Positions 34,128-45,791 of a stretch of 46,402 nucleotides of DNA are shown piece after piece; position 1 is the stretch's first letter; each line of letters begins with the position of its first letter. Source of the DNA: Hysterium pulicare CBS 123377. Its lineage: Eukaryota > Ascomycota > Dothideomycetes > Hysteriales > Hysteriaceae. The DNA lies in the NCBI GenBank assembly GCA_000467715.1, contig AJFK01000280.1, forward strand, positions 1 to 46,402, read 5' to 3'. Under the pieces are notes generated by a model that searched no databases, was not told the origin of the DNA, and saw only the letters and a program-made list of their open reading frames with translations. Both the position numbers and the translations under genes were made by a program.

Positions 34128-34379
34128 CCCTTCCAATCCTTGCCATTGCCCTTCTGCCAAAACCATTCGTAGATTCTAGATAGATATTTTTCGAGACATC
34201 CAATGTATTCAACTAGCCTGTTCGGGTTTCCAATTGGGTATTTCTAAAGCGTCATCATGGCATCGGCTGCGGTATGGTTCGGCGACCAACAAATCGAAAA
34301 TCTCCAAAATGTGTGGGCGAATTGTTTCAAAAATGAAGTATATTATATATTTTAGAGTAATAACAAGCTCGAGATAGCT

Positions 34380-36060
34380 GCTATAAAGCTCCACATGGGT
34401 CGGTGCCGAGCAATGTTGAAATGTTTGCTGGAATAGGGGTTTTAGATGGGACGGTGGATATCGAAAACGGCAGGACAAAAACTTCCTGAAATCTGGGATA
34501 GGGTAGTCTTAGGCGTATGATTTTGTTTCGCACACCTCTAGTGGAGCTCCACATAGGTCGCTTCGGAGCAATGTTGATGTGTTTGCCGGATAGGGGGTTT
34601 GGACGGGACGGTGGATATCGAAACCGGCAGGGCAGAATCATCCTGATTTCTGGAAATGGATAGTCTTAGATGCATGCTTTTGTTTTGCATACATCCAGTA
34701 GAGCTCCACATAGGTTGTTCACGAGTGTCGTTGATGTGTTTGACAGAAAAGGGGGTTTGGTGGTGACAGATGATAAATCGAAAACGGCAGGGCAAATTTT
34801 CCCTAAACTCGAGTAAAGGATAGTCCTAAACATCAGTTGAAGTTTGTGACAGCTGTGGTAATGCTCCATGTGGGTTGTTGACAAGCTGTGGTCCCGTGTT
34901 CTCCGGAATAGGGGTTACAGGTGGAACGGTCGATCTCGAAAATCGCAGGGTGGAATCTCTCCATAATTTATGGGCTGATTGTCTTGGAGGTATAGATCAG
35001 TTCTTAATGGTGGCTTTTGCGCTCCACGTGGGTCCTTCATGAGCGCCGGTGAGGTGTGTGGAGGGACGCGGATAAAGGATATGTTGGATGATCTCGAAAA
35101 CGGCAGGACGAAATCTCTTGAAATTCCATACATCTATAGTTCATATAGTATGTATCCGTTCTAGATAGCGGTAGCCGAGCTCCAGGTGGGTCGTTCGTGC
35201 TCTGCTGAACTGGTTGCCGATTTTTCGTCGCACGGCAAAGTGGACGCCTTTTCTCCAAAACGTCTTGGTAGAATCTTTCCAAAATCGACGAGGGGATGGT
35301 ACAGGATGTATAAACCATTTCTGTACACCAGTGACAGAGCTACATGCGGGTCCTTCGTGATCACAAGCGAGGTGTAGGTAATCCAGGTTCCCCAGGGCCT
35401 TGGAGTTGAAGTTGAAAACGGCGGGACAGAATCCTCTAAAACTGCACCGAAAGATACTTTATAGTATTTTAAACAAGTGACACCCAGCCCTTTAGCGCCG
35501 CACATGGGTCATTCGTAAGCGCCACCGAGGAGTAGGTCATGCAGGGTGCGGTGGAGCCCCTTACACTAGAACTCGAAAACCTCTCCGCAGAAACCCGTCA
35601 TACTGCGGAGAAAGATGGTTTATAATAAGCGCAATAAGTCGCAATGCGTTTTATAATGCTTCACTTGTGACCATCGCAAGCGCAGCCGACTTATGCCGGG
35701 GCTAGGGCCTAGTACCACCCGCATCGAAAATCTCCAAAACGTCTCGGCAGGATTGCCTCAAACTGCGCATACTGATTGTTCATAGTACCAGTAATGAGCT
35801 GTAATAGGTCTTGTCCCGCTCCACGTGGGTTGTTCGTGAGCGCCAGCTCGATATAGTGAATATCAACCCCTTGGCGGCCCATTGAGCGATCTCGAAAACG
35901 TCTCGGCGGATTCTTCTAAAATTCGACACAGAGACGCTTCATAGTACTAGTAACTATTCTGTATGAGTGGCTTGTGGCTCCAAGTAGCTTTTGAGTCAGA
36001 TATGTTGAGGTGTAGGGGTTTCTGGGCCAGGGGGCGGCCCTATGGTAGATCTTGAGAGGT
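34380..36060 (+). repeat. Right arm: 11 units of a ~159-bp degenerate tandem repeat
   Basis: The core gctccacgtgggtc, often followed by cttcgtgagcgcc, starts near 34388, 34546, 34702, 34863, 35021, 35179, 35339, 35497, 35658, 35819 and 35976. The steps are 158, 156, 161, 158, 158, 160, 158, 161, 161 and 157 bp. About 70 bp after each core comes the second core gatctcgaaaacgtctcggcagaatc (diverged forms include gaaaacggcaggac). Other sub-motifs recur between, for example catagtaccagtaat near 35782 and catagtactagtaac near 35940. Period lengths are not multiples of three, and minus-strand open frames here change frame from unit to unit, so the array is non-coding. Orientation is opposite to that of the left arm. 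Confidence 0.92.
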
Positions 36061-36875
36061 GCCTGACAGAACCGAGTGGGATTAAGCGTGCTGGGTCGGG
36101 ATAATGTAGGGATCATTGTGGGATGGGCTTTGAGTCTATGTAAAGCCGTCCGATCGGCAACTACCCGACGGCTCTGTTGGGGATGGTGACTCCAGGGGAC
36201 AAGCATTTATGGGCAGTTCTGAAGAGCAAGGAAGGCCAGTAGGTAGATAATAACAGGCTCTTGAAGAAGCTCTGGAGCAAACAGACGCAAGGACAAAGTT
36301 ATCTAAGGCTTCATTGCCGTTTTCTTCGGGGCGGAAAAGTATGGGCGGATCCTGTCGGGTATCTTCTGATGCGTATTGAAGCGGTTGGATCTGGCCCAAC
36401 TAAAGGGACCCTCTAATTTCAGCACGTCTAATCTATTGCTGATGTGAGCTGGAAGGTATATATATATCTATTGTCTGCATCACATCGAGATAGCAGCTAT
36501 TGCTCCGTACACGGTTTATTCGAGGCTGAGAACGGTCTTTTCTTACTATCCAGCTCTTGAGACGACCTTCAATACGACCCTCAGTGTCTTTTTGTATAAC
36601 TCTTCCAAACGATACCTCATATCCTGCAATATCCCAATATCCCGTACTTCATGCGGTTCAGTCTTGGCACTGCTCACGATAGTGGTCCGTGCGCTGGATG
36701 GGATTGCACCATCGTTTGTGTGATGCCCAGCCACAAAATCGAAATTAGGGGCATTTCCGGGGTGCACGGACGTTAAGTTCGTTGAGTATTGTAGACTAAT
36801 ACAAATTCTCGGCCGAGGTAAGTTTAGATGGGTTGGTAGTTAACCACTCTTGTGCTGCACATGCATACTGTCTGC
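36061..36875. other. Region between the repeat array and APN2
   Basis: About 800 bp with no recognised gene. A minus-strand open frame of 73 codons (36546-36767) ends MRYRLEELYKKTLRVVLKVV and could be a decayed gene end. It has no family resemblance I can name. A short tatatatatcta run lies near 36458-36470. Confidence 0.4.
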
Positions 36876-39056
36876 TTACGATGCGCTTGGACTAGCCCAA
36901 TCGCTTGCCCAGATGAATGTGCCACATCGCCATTGCGTTCCGCGTTCTTTCTGACCGGATGGACCTAGAGGTCTGTGACGTAGAATTAGTGCCAGCAGAA
37001 CAAACCGGTGGACATAGTAAGGCCCAGCAACCACATCGCTGATGGAAGGAACTTACCTCGGACAGATCCAGAACTGCCTTCCACAATTGGCTCCCGGCTT
37101 TTTCGTGGTAAGGCTGATGCATGGTTCTTCATGTCCCTCACAGCGAGGAGGCGGTTTTTTGGTAAACAACTTCGTCCAGGACTCTTTCGAGACAATAGGG
37201 TCGACAAACTTCGTGTCTGATTCCTCAGATGTAAGTGAACTGACGCGACGAAATGGTGATCGAGAGACCTTGGTTTCAGGTGTGCCGGAAACTGGGGATG
37301 AATTGTTCATCCCGAAAGAAACCTGGGAAGCATTGAGCACGCTTGATATAGGCGTGGATTGTTCAAGGCTAGCCCTGGTATTATTCGATTGGGTCTCGAG
37401 GGTCTGAGAAATGCTTGTGTTAGATGGCTGTGAAAGTGCTGGACCGGCTTGTTCATCAATGGCATCTCCTTTGCTCGCCGTGCCATCGGTATTTGAAGAA
37501 GCAGTCTTTGTTTGGAAAAAGCCTTTCAAGGACTGCTGACCTTTCGATAGCGTAGGCACGTTGGAAGTCTTTGAAGCACTTTTGCTCCGCTTTGCTGGTG
37601 CTCCAGTCGATGAATCTTTCGCTCGACGCTTCTCCGGAGACGCTAGGGAACTAACGTCTGAACGTGCTGTAGAGGGCGCGAAAGAACCTACTTCCTTTGT
37701 GGCATCACTGGCATCCAGAGCGTTCGTCACTCCTATACTCCCCTTTTGAGAAGACTCTACGGAAGTCGCAAGCGAGCTCTTGCTAGCAGGGAGAGAAGGC
37801 TTTCTGGTGAACATATCTTTGATACTTCGCCTTTTGTCGAACTCTGGGAGTAGCTTCCCAGAGAAAGAGGGCAGATCCCTTGTGCTGTATTCTCTCTGTC
37901 GGACCCCATCCTTGAACATGCCTGGAGGATTCATGATGTCTAGAATGTTGACGCGCTCTCCTCGCACATCTACTTCCTCCTTCATGGTAGCGTAGACTGG
38001 GCAATGATCAGATCCCTACATCTGATGTTAGAATCGGATAGTGAAAGAAGTAGTCAATCCAACGTACCATTAATCCTTCTTGAATATTCGACTCTGAGAT
38101 CCAGCTCTTCATTTCGATACTGCAGAGGACATAATCAATCCTAGATCCAAAATTTCCGGGACGAGCATTGATCTTCTGCTCCCAGTGAGTATACATTCCA
38201 GTTCTTCCTTCGTGGAATCCTCTGCAAATGTCCCATAGGACCGGTTTTTCTCTTTCTTCGTCCCTCTCACCGTAGACCTTGCCTCCTTCCAGCAATTGGT
38301 TGAAGAGCCTTCGATTAGGGGAGTTGAAATACTCTTCACGAGTTATGCCCTCTTTCGCCATGTGATCTTCCGCTTTGGCGGTATCGATCTCTTCTCTAGA
38401 CACATTCAAGTCTCCCGTCAATATGACCCTTTTCCCCATCTTCTCCAAATTCCGTATTCGGGTATCAAGAGCGGTGATGAATCCGTATCGAAAGTCATCC
38501 CTCAAACCGTTACTATTTGCAGGGCTATAGACTCCCAAAATAACGAAAGCCGGAAACTCCAGTACTACACATCGTCCTTCTGCATCAAGTACCGCTGGAT
38601 CAACTCCAAGATCCGCTATTTGCAGAGTAGATGGGTATCCACCAATGCAGGCATTTTCTGGAAGATCACGATAGGGAGTGGAAGAATCGGGTGGACATAG
38701 AACGCCCAGTAGGCCCTCTTCAGCGCGGATAGGTGCACACACGGATTGGCGGGTGTATATTCCAACACCGGAGTATCCTATGACGAACTGTTAGTATGAT
38801 GAGAAACGCTATTTGTTGGAATTGAGAAGTTTGTACCCTTTTTGTGTTTGGGAAGGCTGAAATAGCAATCCCATCCGGGAACTAATACCATATCATCTCT
38901 CAGGTCCTTTCTCTGGATTTTAAGCTCCTGCATGACGACTATATCCGCCTCCAAGATATCGAACATGGCGTTAAAGGTCTTGCTTTCCCTCCATGGCTGA
39001 TAGCTAAATGGATTTCGAATGCCATTTACATTCCATGTCGTGATACGAATCCCCAT
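36876..39056 (-). CDS. APN2: AP endonuclease 2 (class II DNA-(apurinic) lyase)
   Basis: Model: complement(join(36876..36972,37057..38015,38068..38777,38837..39056)), 661 aa, four exons in phase. The ExoIII-like endonuclease/exonuclease/phosphatase domain opens MGIRITTWNVNGIRNPFSYQ. It has the metal-binding Glu in VVMQELKIQRKDL, then GYSGVGIYTR and the GDLNVSREEID motif. The sequence NFGSRIDYVLCS follows, and the catalytic SDHCPVYA is restored by the 52-nt third intron. A long, Ser-rich, low-complexity linker (about residues 340-590) contains a PCNA-interaction box QQSLKGFF. The C-terminus is a GRF zinc finger: PRCEGHEEPC...GRQFWICPRPLGPSG...QWRCGTFIWASDW. It repairs abasic sites and 3'-blocked ends. 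APN2 is a standard MAT-locus neighbour in ascomycetes. Confidence 0.97.
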
Positions 39057-39424
39057 TGTTGCCGTTGTCTAAGTTTTATGCCGCTTCATGCTGTGAATAT
39101 CGACCAAGAGTTGTGATACTCGATCTTGGGAAGAGCACGAGAGTATGAACCCCTCAAAGAGCGCGTAAACAAACCTACTACGTGAACCGACAATTCTCCA
39201 TCGCGTTGAGAATGTCGAGAATGACACGACGTCACGAGCTTCGGAGATCCGTGCACCAAACCTGTCAAACTCGCCAAGCTGTCTCCGGGAAGTGCCGAGC
39301 CGCTTCCAAACGTACGATCTCGACAACCTCACCTGCACCACACCTCCTACCTCATAGCTAGGAAGCTCACCACAACTCAATCGCCCGACTCTCCACTCCA
39401 AATTACAACGTCAATTCGAGCACC
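39057..39424. promoter_or_regulatory. Divergent APN2-COX13 promoter
   Basis: 368 bp between the two start codons. The stretch just before COX13 is pyrimidine/CA-rich (cacctgcaccacacctcctac), as in many fungal leaders. No specific element was identified. Confidence 0.5.
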
Positions 39425-40764
39425 ATGTTTCCGCAGCGTGCTATCATTCGATCGACCCAACGTCTGGGCACCAGGCCTTTGACCCGTACTGTTTTCCGAT
39501 CCCGACCATACAGCGAGAAATCCGCGGAGAAGTCCCTCGAAGGCTCAGCCAATAATGCGTTCAACAAAGAGAGGATTCATGTTAAGGAACATGCTGCTGT
39601 TAGTGCTAGTGAGTGTTATACCTTTTGATTTACGTATGGAGCTTGGTTGGGGAGGTGGGAGCTATATGTGAACCTTTGGCGAGGTGCTCTATGAGCTATT
39701 GAGTATCCCCCAAGCAAGCATATACTCCGAATCCCTAGACGTCGAATGCTATGAGCAAAAAGAGGAGGCCAATAGACTATCAATGGCTAGCTGGATGAGG
39801 TGCCGAGGATCTGTGAATTGAAGCTAATTGTCGTTCCTCTGTAGACTTCTGGCGCAAGATGTCGATCTAGTAAGCCTACACTCCACCTCATCAAAGCCCT
39901 CGGTTGTGTCCTTCTGTCGATCTTTCATCTTTGGAGCGCTCTCCGAACTCCTCATTCGCCTTTCGATTGGGGGCCGTGTTCTCAAATAATCCGGATATCC
40001 CGGCCACGGTTGAAGTAGAGCGGAGAGGAGTGATAAAGCTTCAGACAAATCTCGAGAAGGGTCCCCTCGAATGTCAAACCTATCTGCTCTGGAGATGGCG
40101 CTGCTTTACCCTCCCAACTTACATACTCGTCGTTCCGGAATCACTTCGCTAACAATTCGTTTACAGTATCGTGATCCCATCTCTCGTCCTCGCCGCGGCT
40201 AACGCCTATGTCCGATGGAATGCTCATTGGGAGCACTGGGAGCACATGCCACCTTTGGAGGAGAGACCCCAGTACGCTTATTTGAATGTCCGAACGAAGA
40301 ACTTCTGGTTTGGTGACGGTGACAAGGTGAGTCGAATTATTCTTACTATCCAAGAATATGTTGTATATTCGTGTGATGAATTGCTGTGTGGTGGCTGCTT
40401 GAGTAAGAGACGGAAGAGGCGACGACGAAAGGTGAGATTGGGGATGTTTGTAGTGAGTGAAGAAGCAGAAGAGCCTTGGTAAAGGTCCTATGTAAGAAGG
40501 TGAGAGGCAACTGAGGGTACGCTTTCCGAATACGATACTCTCAGACGGGCTTGGAACGTTGAATGATTATGCGAGAGGTGACCCACTATGCTGAAGAGAG
40601 AGGGCTTCCTGCGGAAAAGAGCTATCACACAGCAGTTCGAAACCACACACTGCACTTCATTACCTTGTCTTGAACCTTCGAACCTGCAAAAATCCGCTAA
40701 TATCTGAAAACTCTAGACGCTCTTCTGGAACGACAAGGTCAACTACCACAAGCGAGACGAGTAA
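39425..40764 (+). CDS. COX13: Cytochrome c oxidase subunit VIa, mitochondrial
   Basis: Model: join(39425..39608,39845..39869,40167..40326,40717..40764), 138 aa, all phases consistent. It encodes the Cox13/COX6A subunit of respiratory complex IV in the inner mitochondrial membrane. The Arg/Thr-rich presequence MFPQRAIIRSTQRLGTRPLT leads to a conserved FWRKMSI. A single membrane helix follows (IVIPSLVLAAANAYVRW), then the family signature HWEHWEHMPPLEERPQYAYL and the C-terminus TLFWNDKVNYHKRDE. The second exon is only 25 nt, and the introns (236, 297 and 390 nt) together exceed the coding sequence. COX13 next to APN2 is conserved at ascomycete MAT loci. Confidence 0.96.
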
Positions 40765-41094
40765 ACCAGCCTTCTGGCCTCTTTATCGTCATTCTCTTTA
40801 GACCTGGTAGATGGTGTCGGACGAGCAAACTCGAAGCAGTGCTCTTGTACAAAGATAGATTTCCGAATTGAACTAGTGGAATGGTGGATGCAGATCCAAC
40901 TCTGCTGTAGCAATTGATTTCATTTGTCTTCAAATGATCGAACTGAATTCTCGTGACTTAGCAATCAATGACTATCATCAGGCAGTTAAAACTCTTAATG
41001 CCATATCTTTTCAGCAATCTCCAAGCCTCGAATCACAAACACCATCGGCAGCATACTCCAATGCTTGCTTGCCTGACTACCCTGCCATCTCTCG
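40765..41094. other. Convergent COX13-APC5 intergenic region
   Basis: 330 bp between the 3' ends of COX13 (+) and APC5 (-), expected to contain both 3' UTRs. Nothing else was recognised. Confidence 0.5.
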
Positions 41095-44007
41095 TTAACT
41101 CTTTCCAGCCATAACATCTATATTACCACGCTCTCCTCCAGCACGCTCTCCTCCAGCACCCTCACCAATCCTCTCCTTCCCTTCCTCAAACGTCCTCATA
41201 TAATTCTCCGCCCAATCTTCCGCCAACTTCTCGTCGCCTCGGAATTTAGCTATTAGGGCTTTCTTGGAGAGCATTTCGCATTCGCCATTGATGTCTTCTA
41301 TCCTCTTATAACCTACATGATAATATGATTAGTATATTAAAAAAGAGAAAGAAGGGAGCAGGGGAAATTGTCAGGATTGAAAACTTACTTTCTCTAGCTC
41401 TATCAATGTAGAATTCGGCTTTATTGACTTTTGCTAGGCGGAGACGGAGACCGGTTGAGGTGGAGCTGTCGTCTGAGCCTGCCATGCCCATGTAAGCATC
41501 TGCTTGGTAGGAGTAGAGTGTTGCGCAGAGGTCCTGGTCGTTGAATTCGAGGGCCTGAACACCACAAGTCAGTGATCAATTCCGCAACAACCTGTCAGCT
41601 CATCACATTCCCAACACACACAAGTGAATGAAGAATAGAAAAAGAGAGGGAAAAGAGGAGGTGAATACGAGACCCTTTTCTGCTTGCTCACTCACCTGCG
41701 GTATAATAGCATCCAATAACCCCCTTCCAGCGCCATACTCTCCCAATCCAATAAGCACGTTCGCCAAACATCCCACCGCCTCCCAAAGCGACGGCATCAA
41801 TCTCGCTCTGAAACTTACACAGGCCGCTCGCAGCGCTACACTGAATCCTCGCTCCGGTTTCCCAGCTTTCGCGAATAGCTTTGCTTTGGCGATGAGGGTG
41901 AACACCCGTTGGTATAGATCTGCACCTTCTGCTTTCAGTTCGTCGGCTAGGTCTTCGATGAGATTAAAGGCGGCGGAGAAATCGCCGGAGAGGATGTGGT
42001 AGTTGATTCGGGATTGGGAGAGTAGAAAGGCGAGGTCGGGGTCGAGGGTTTGGGAAGTGGGAAGGGTTTGGAGGAGGTGCGTGGATGCTTGGAGGTCGGC
42101 ACTGTGTAGTTGATTAGATGAGACGATAACGAGACAACGTGTGGGATATTAGGGCTTACCGATGGAGGGCTCTCTTCAATTTTATGAGACCTGTGCAGCT
42201 GTAGATGTATTGATGGAATTTTAGGGTGCGGTGGTAGGAGGAATCGATGTCTTCGCGGAGGATGGTGAGAGCTTCATCGTAGCGTCCTGCGGCTGCTGCC
42301 TTTATGGCTTATTAGGCGCGGCAGAGTTTAGAGATATTGAACACGTACTGCGAATGCATAACGGCATATAGCTCTGATTTTCTCCTCGATAGAGCAATTC
42401 TCACCGAAGCAATGAAGGAGCAAGGTGCTGTATACGCCTGCCAGATGATTTAAGCCTGCCATGAGTGGTTAATTTGAGATCACGACAAGGGTAGCATTGA
42501 ACTGGCTTACCTAGTCGGGAATACAGGGTTGATTGCATCAGCATTTGCCCGCCATAGTTGCTGATATTTTCTCGTATATTGAGATGAGAAGCTTGATAGA
42601 TGTATTCAAAGGCTCGAGGTATTGACTCGCCCTAGAATGCCATTAGCATCGATGGACCCCAATATGCGGGGAATAGAAACCTTACAGTTGACAAGCTTAA
42701 TTTAGCTTCATTGAGCAGCGTTGAGCTAAGCAAACTATACATCTTAAGTTCCCTCGCCTTTGCCTTGAGGAATATGAGACCATCTCTTTCAGAGCCAATC
42801 ATTCCCATATAGCCAGCACATTTCATTTGCTTGGGATAAGCTTTGCTCATATGGTTCAACCAACTGAGGCTAAAGTTTAAACAGCTCATGTCTTGATTCT
42901 CTCTCGCTGTTGCGATAGTTTCGTTGATGGCGGCAATTGCTTCGCTATAGCAGCTAAAGTCGGCTTGCACTATGGCCATATGCAAGAGGGCGTACTGGTA
43001 ATGTATCTTTTCGCGCGTTTGCATGGCATAGTCGTAGTAACGGTGGAGATTGTCAAAGGAGGACGTGTAGTCCCCTGCTTTCCATGCATCGAGAAACCTT
43101 GGTCTGTCATTAGTGTGCTATTGATAGCTTGGTAATGATGAGCACTTACTTGACCAAATGATTTTGTCTCAGAACAGTACCGGAAGGCCCAAGTAAATCT
43201 CGGAGCTTTTCTTTGACCTCATCTGGTAGCCTGCAACCCTGTCCTTGTATGTGTCAGTATACGCAACTACGGAATGAGATTAAGGATCGTACGCTGTAGT
43301 TGATCGACGTGCATATCTAACATTCGATCCAAATCATCCAGACTAATCATAGACTCCGGCTCGTCAATATCCTCCAGTTTGCCATATGCGACTTCGTATA
43401 AGGCATCTCCTGGCTGGATGTGCATATTCATTGCCGTCACATCAGTACTTGACCCAGCAATCCCGGCAATGCGCTTATTCCAGTGAGCTGTTGGGGCGCG
43501 ATAGTTGATGAACGCATACCATAGCCTCATAGCATCGTGAAATTGCAGGCGAGTAAACTCCAGTCTTGCCCTTCGGACGAACATTCCTAGTGGTGATGTG
43601 CGAGAGAGAAAGATCTGATCAGGCGCATGTGCAATTCCTGCGGCAGCATCTCGCTCTGCCTCCTCTTGAGTTCGAACCAAGAGATCTCCGAGATTGCTGA
43701 AAAGGTCATGGAGCGTGTCGAAGGAGTTGATCTCCCACATCTTCTTCAGGAAAACGTCCATTAGAGTGCGGCCGGGCATGTTTGACATATGCTCACGGAG
43801 CACTTCATCGATGGATTCCAGTCGAAATGCAACATCTTCGAAGCTAGGAGTGCCCTGTCTGTGGGAGTGTAAAGAAGCATTAGGATTGATACGCGTGATG
43901 ATGAAAGATAGAATTGGTATTGTTGCTGATGAAGGAAGCGCGGAATCGCAGTAGAGATTGACCAGAACCAGTAGACTGATCTTTTGAGGAGTGAGATATC
44001 GAGACAT
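41095..44007 (-). CDS. APC5: Anaphase-promoting complex subunit 5
   Basis: Model: complement(join(41095..41312,41389..41554,41696..42101,42160..42299,42349..42455,42511..42631,42686..43097,43150..43243,43293..44007)). Nine exons in phase give 792 aa. Apc5 is a TPR-type scaffold of the APC/C ubiquitin ligase that triggers anaphase. The start MSRYLTPQKISLLVLVNLYC is the family N-terminus. The APC5 domain (about residues 285-360) reads HYQYALLHMAIVQADFSCYS, then EAIAAINETIATARENQDMS and CLNFSLSWL. TPR-like helices follow (AFEYIYQASHLNIRENISNY, YDEALTILREDIDSSYH, LWEAVGCLANVLIGLGEYG). The first intron used an AAG acceptor with a CTGAC branch site because other acceptors run into stops. A 15-bp tandem duplication near the C-terminus (41130-41160) doubles GERAG. 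Confidence 0.95.
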
Positions 44008-44601
44008 TTTCGCATTAATAATGTGCGCCAGTCGGATTGCTGATTTCCTTTACTCCATAATGTGCGCCCAAAATGTCTAAGGTAGAATAAAGATCTTTCC
44101 GATTGATTACAGACTCCGAAATGTAGCCCGGATTCCCAACAAGAGGTTGCGTACTTCTTGGATACCCCTTTCGAGCAGAGAGAATTTGTCTTCTTGCACA
44201 GAAAGTCGCAGTCTCTGTGGAACAGATGCTTATGTTGCCCGTGAAGTGAGGTCCGCGACGCGTCTCGCCAATCACAAATCGTACATCGCCTTTGGCAAAC
44301 CCAAACAGGAAAATCACAGTCTTGTGTTTTCAGGCACAGAAAGTCTCCATGTGATTCCTGGTTTCTTTGAAATATTTATATAGAGTATTTACACTCATGT
44401 CACATATGATCTCCTGTCGCCAAAGCACGCTCATATTGTCGGTTCATTTCACGATGATTCTCGGCCTAAGAGGATCCAGTCGAAAGTAATACATATTTAC
44501 AGACGCAAGCTCAATGAGTACATAGGTCCGGTGCAATCCTTGCTTCTAAATTCACCAATCTTCCAATTCAGATCCCAAACGCCGGACTGTCAGTATATGC
44601 A
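44008..44601. promoter_or_regulatory. APC5 promoter and CIA30 3' flank
   Basis: 594 bp between the APC5 start codon and the CIA30 stop on the same strand. It must contain the APC5 promoter. An open frame of 100 codons on the minus strand (44015-44317) shows no recognisable family. Confidence 0.45.
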
Positions 44602-45479
44602 TTATATCAGTATTTCCTCAGGCACAGGCTTTTCCTTCTCCTTATCTTGTCTCGTAACGGTACCAAATCCATCCGACGACGTCCTAAATGAGACGCCTGA
44701 AACCTCGCCCTTCACGTTCCTCAGCACATCATCATCGCGTGAAGCATTCGTAGCCCAAACTTTCGCTACACTCAAATCATAAGGTCCCGGTATCCTATCG
44801 ATCAAACCAATCCCAATCGTTCTGACCTTCTGCGTCAACATCTCCCTCTGAGGTTCAACCACCTGCCCATGATTTGTCCGCACAAATTCGCTCCATTTTA
44901 TAAGGATGGTTTCCCATTCTCCGGGGGTCTTGGAGTAAAGCCTGTGTTGGTGGATATCGGTGGGAACAATTGACTCGGTCTGAACATTTACGAAGTATTT
45001 CCTTCCATCGGATTTGAAATGAATTGCGAGGTATCGGTAAGGATCCACATCCCATAATGATTTGCCAAACAAAGTAAACTTTCGATCAAGTGTTCTCCAT
45101 GCAGCATACCCCGTTCTCTGGACTCGAGGCTGGTCTGGTGGGAGCTTGGTCGATATGCTTCCATGAAAGCGTACGTGTGAAGGCTCGGTTGCTGAGACGG
45201 GGTGATAGTCGAAGTTGACGGTGGAGAAGCCTCCGATATCTTTGTCGCTCATTTTTTTACAGGCTTCTATGGATTCGGGCTGGTCGAAAAAGATGAGAGG
45301 TCTTGGTTTGGTTGGGACTTCTAGCCCTTCGAGTTTAAGAGCTGTCGTTGGTCGCGCGTTAACATACAAGAGCTCCAATGATTACGAGAAGAGCATTTAC
45401 CGATGTTGGAGAGGCGCTTGAATTCGTCCATGGTTCTCTTCACAAAGCCTGGGGCAAGGCATCTTGGTGATGGCCGCAT
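44602..45479 (-). CDS. CIA30: Complex I intermediate-associated protein 30
   Basis: Model: complement(join(44602..45341,45401..45479)), 272 aa, with one 59-nt intron. The homologue NDUFAF1/CIA30 helps assemble the membrane arm of mitochondrial complex I. The first exon MRPSPRCLAPGFVKRTMDEF is basic and amphipathic, fitting mitochondrial import. After the splice the CIA30 domain covers most of the protein: KPRPLIFFDQPESIEACKKM, then DIGGFSTVNFDY and RTGYAAWRTLDRK. It ends with YLAIHFKSDGRKYFVNVQTE, WETILIKWSEFVRTNHG and VRTIGIGLIDRIPGPYDLSV. A start 33 nt further upstream (45512) is possible. It diverges from the carrier gene over 312 bp. Confidence 0.93.
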
Positions 45480-45791
45480 CTTGTCTGGAGGATGGCCGTG
45501 AACAATGCGCAAACATCAATGGCAAGGTATCACTGCGGAATGGCCAAATTGTGTACAATGCCAAGACATGCGGATGCATGACGCAGAGGCCTCGGTCGCC
45601 CTTGCGCTAGCTGTTTTCGAAAATGTTCCTAGAATTTGTCGACATTCTCACTACGTGCAACCCGACAACTTCACCACGGTCACTCCCATCCAATATCCCC
45701 AGCATCGAAACCCTCCTTTATTGATTTTACTCAAACTGGTTGCTGAACCTTATCCTCTTCCACCCGAGCGACTACTACTAACAAACCATAC
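45480..45791. promoter_or_regulatory. Divergent promoter, CIA30 to RIM2-type carrier
   Basis: 312 bp between the two start codons. Both genes are mitochondrial, so shared regulation is plausible. No specific element was identified. Confidence 0.5.

Noticed and set aside
34209-35505. Minus-strand open frames with PFSISTVPSK-like repeats in the array
   Set aside because: Unit lengths (156-161 bp) are not multiples of three and the frame changes from unit to unit, so these are by-products of the DNA repeat.
32400-36060. CRISPR-like spaced repeats
   Set aside because: The repeats are long and degenerate without unique spacers of constant length, and the genome is eukaryotic.
36546-36767. 73-codon minus-strand frame ending in a charged helix
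   Set aside because: Too short and without family similarity or clear splice partners. It is kept only as a comment in the intergenic entry.
43244-43292. Alternative APC5 splice reading through to NLIP with a GTAGTT donor
   Set aside because: It is in frame but replaces the expected RLPxE context poorly. The 49-nt intron with a CTGAC branch and AAG acceptor gives the family-like QRQGCRLPDEV.
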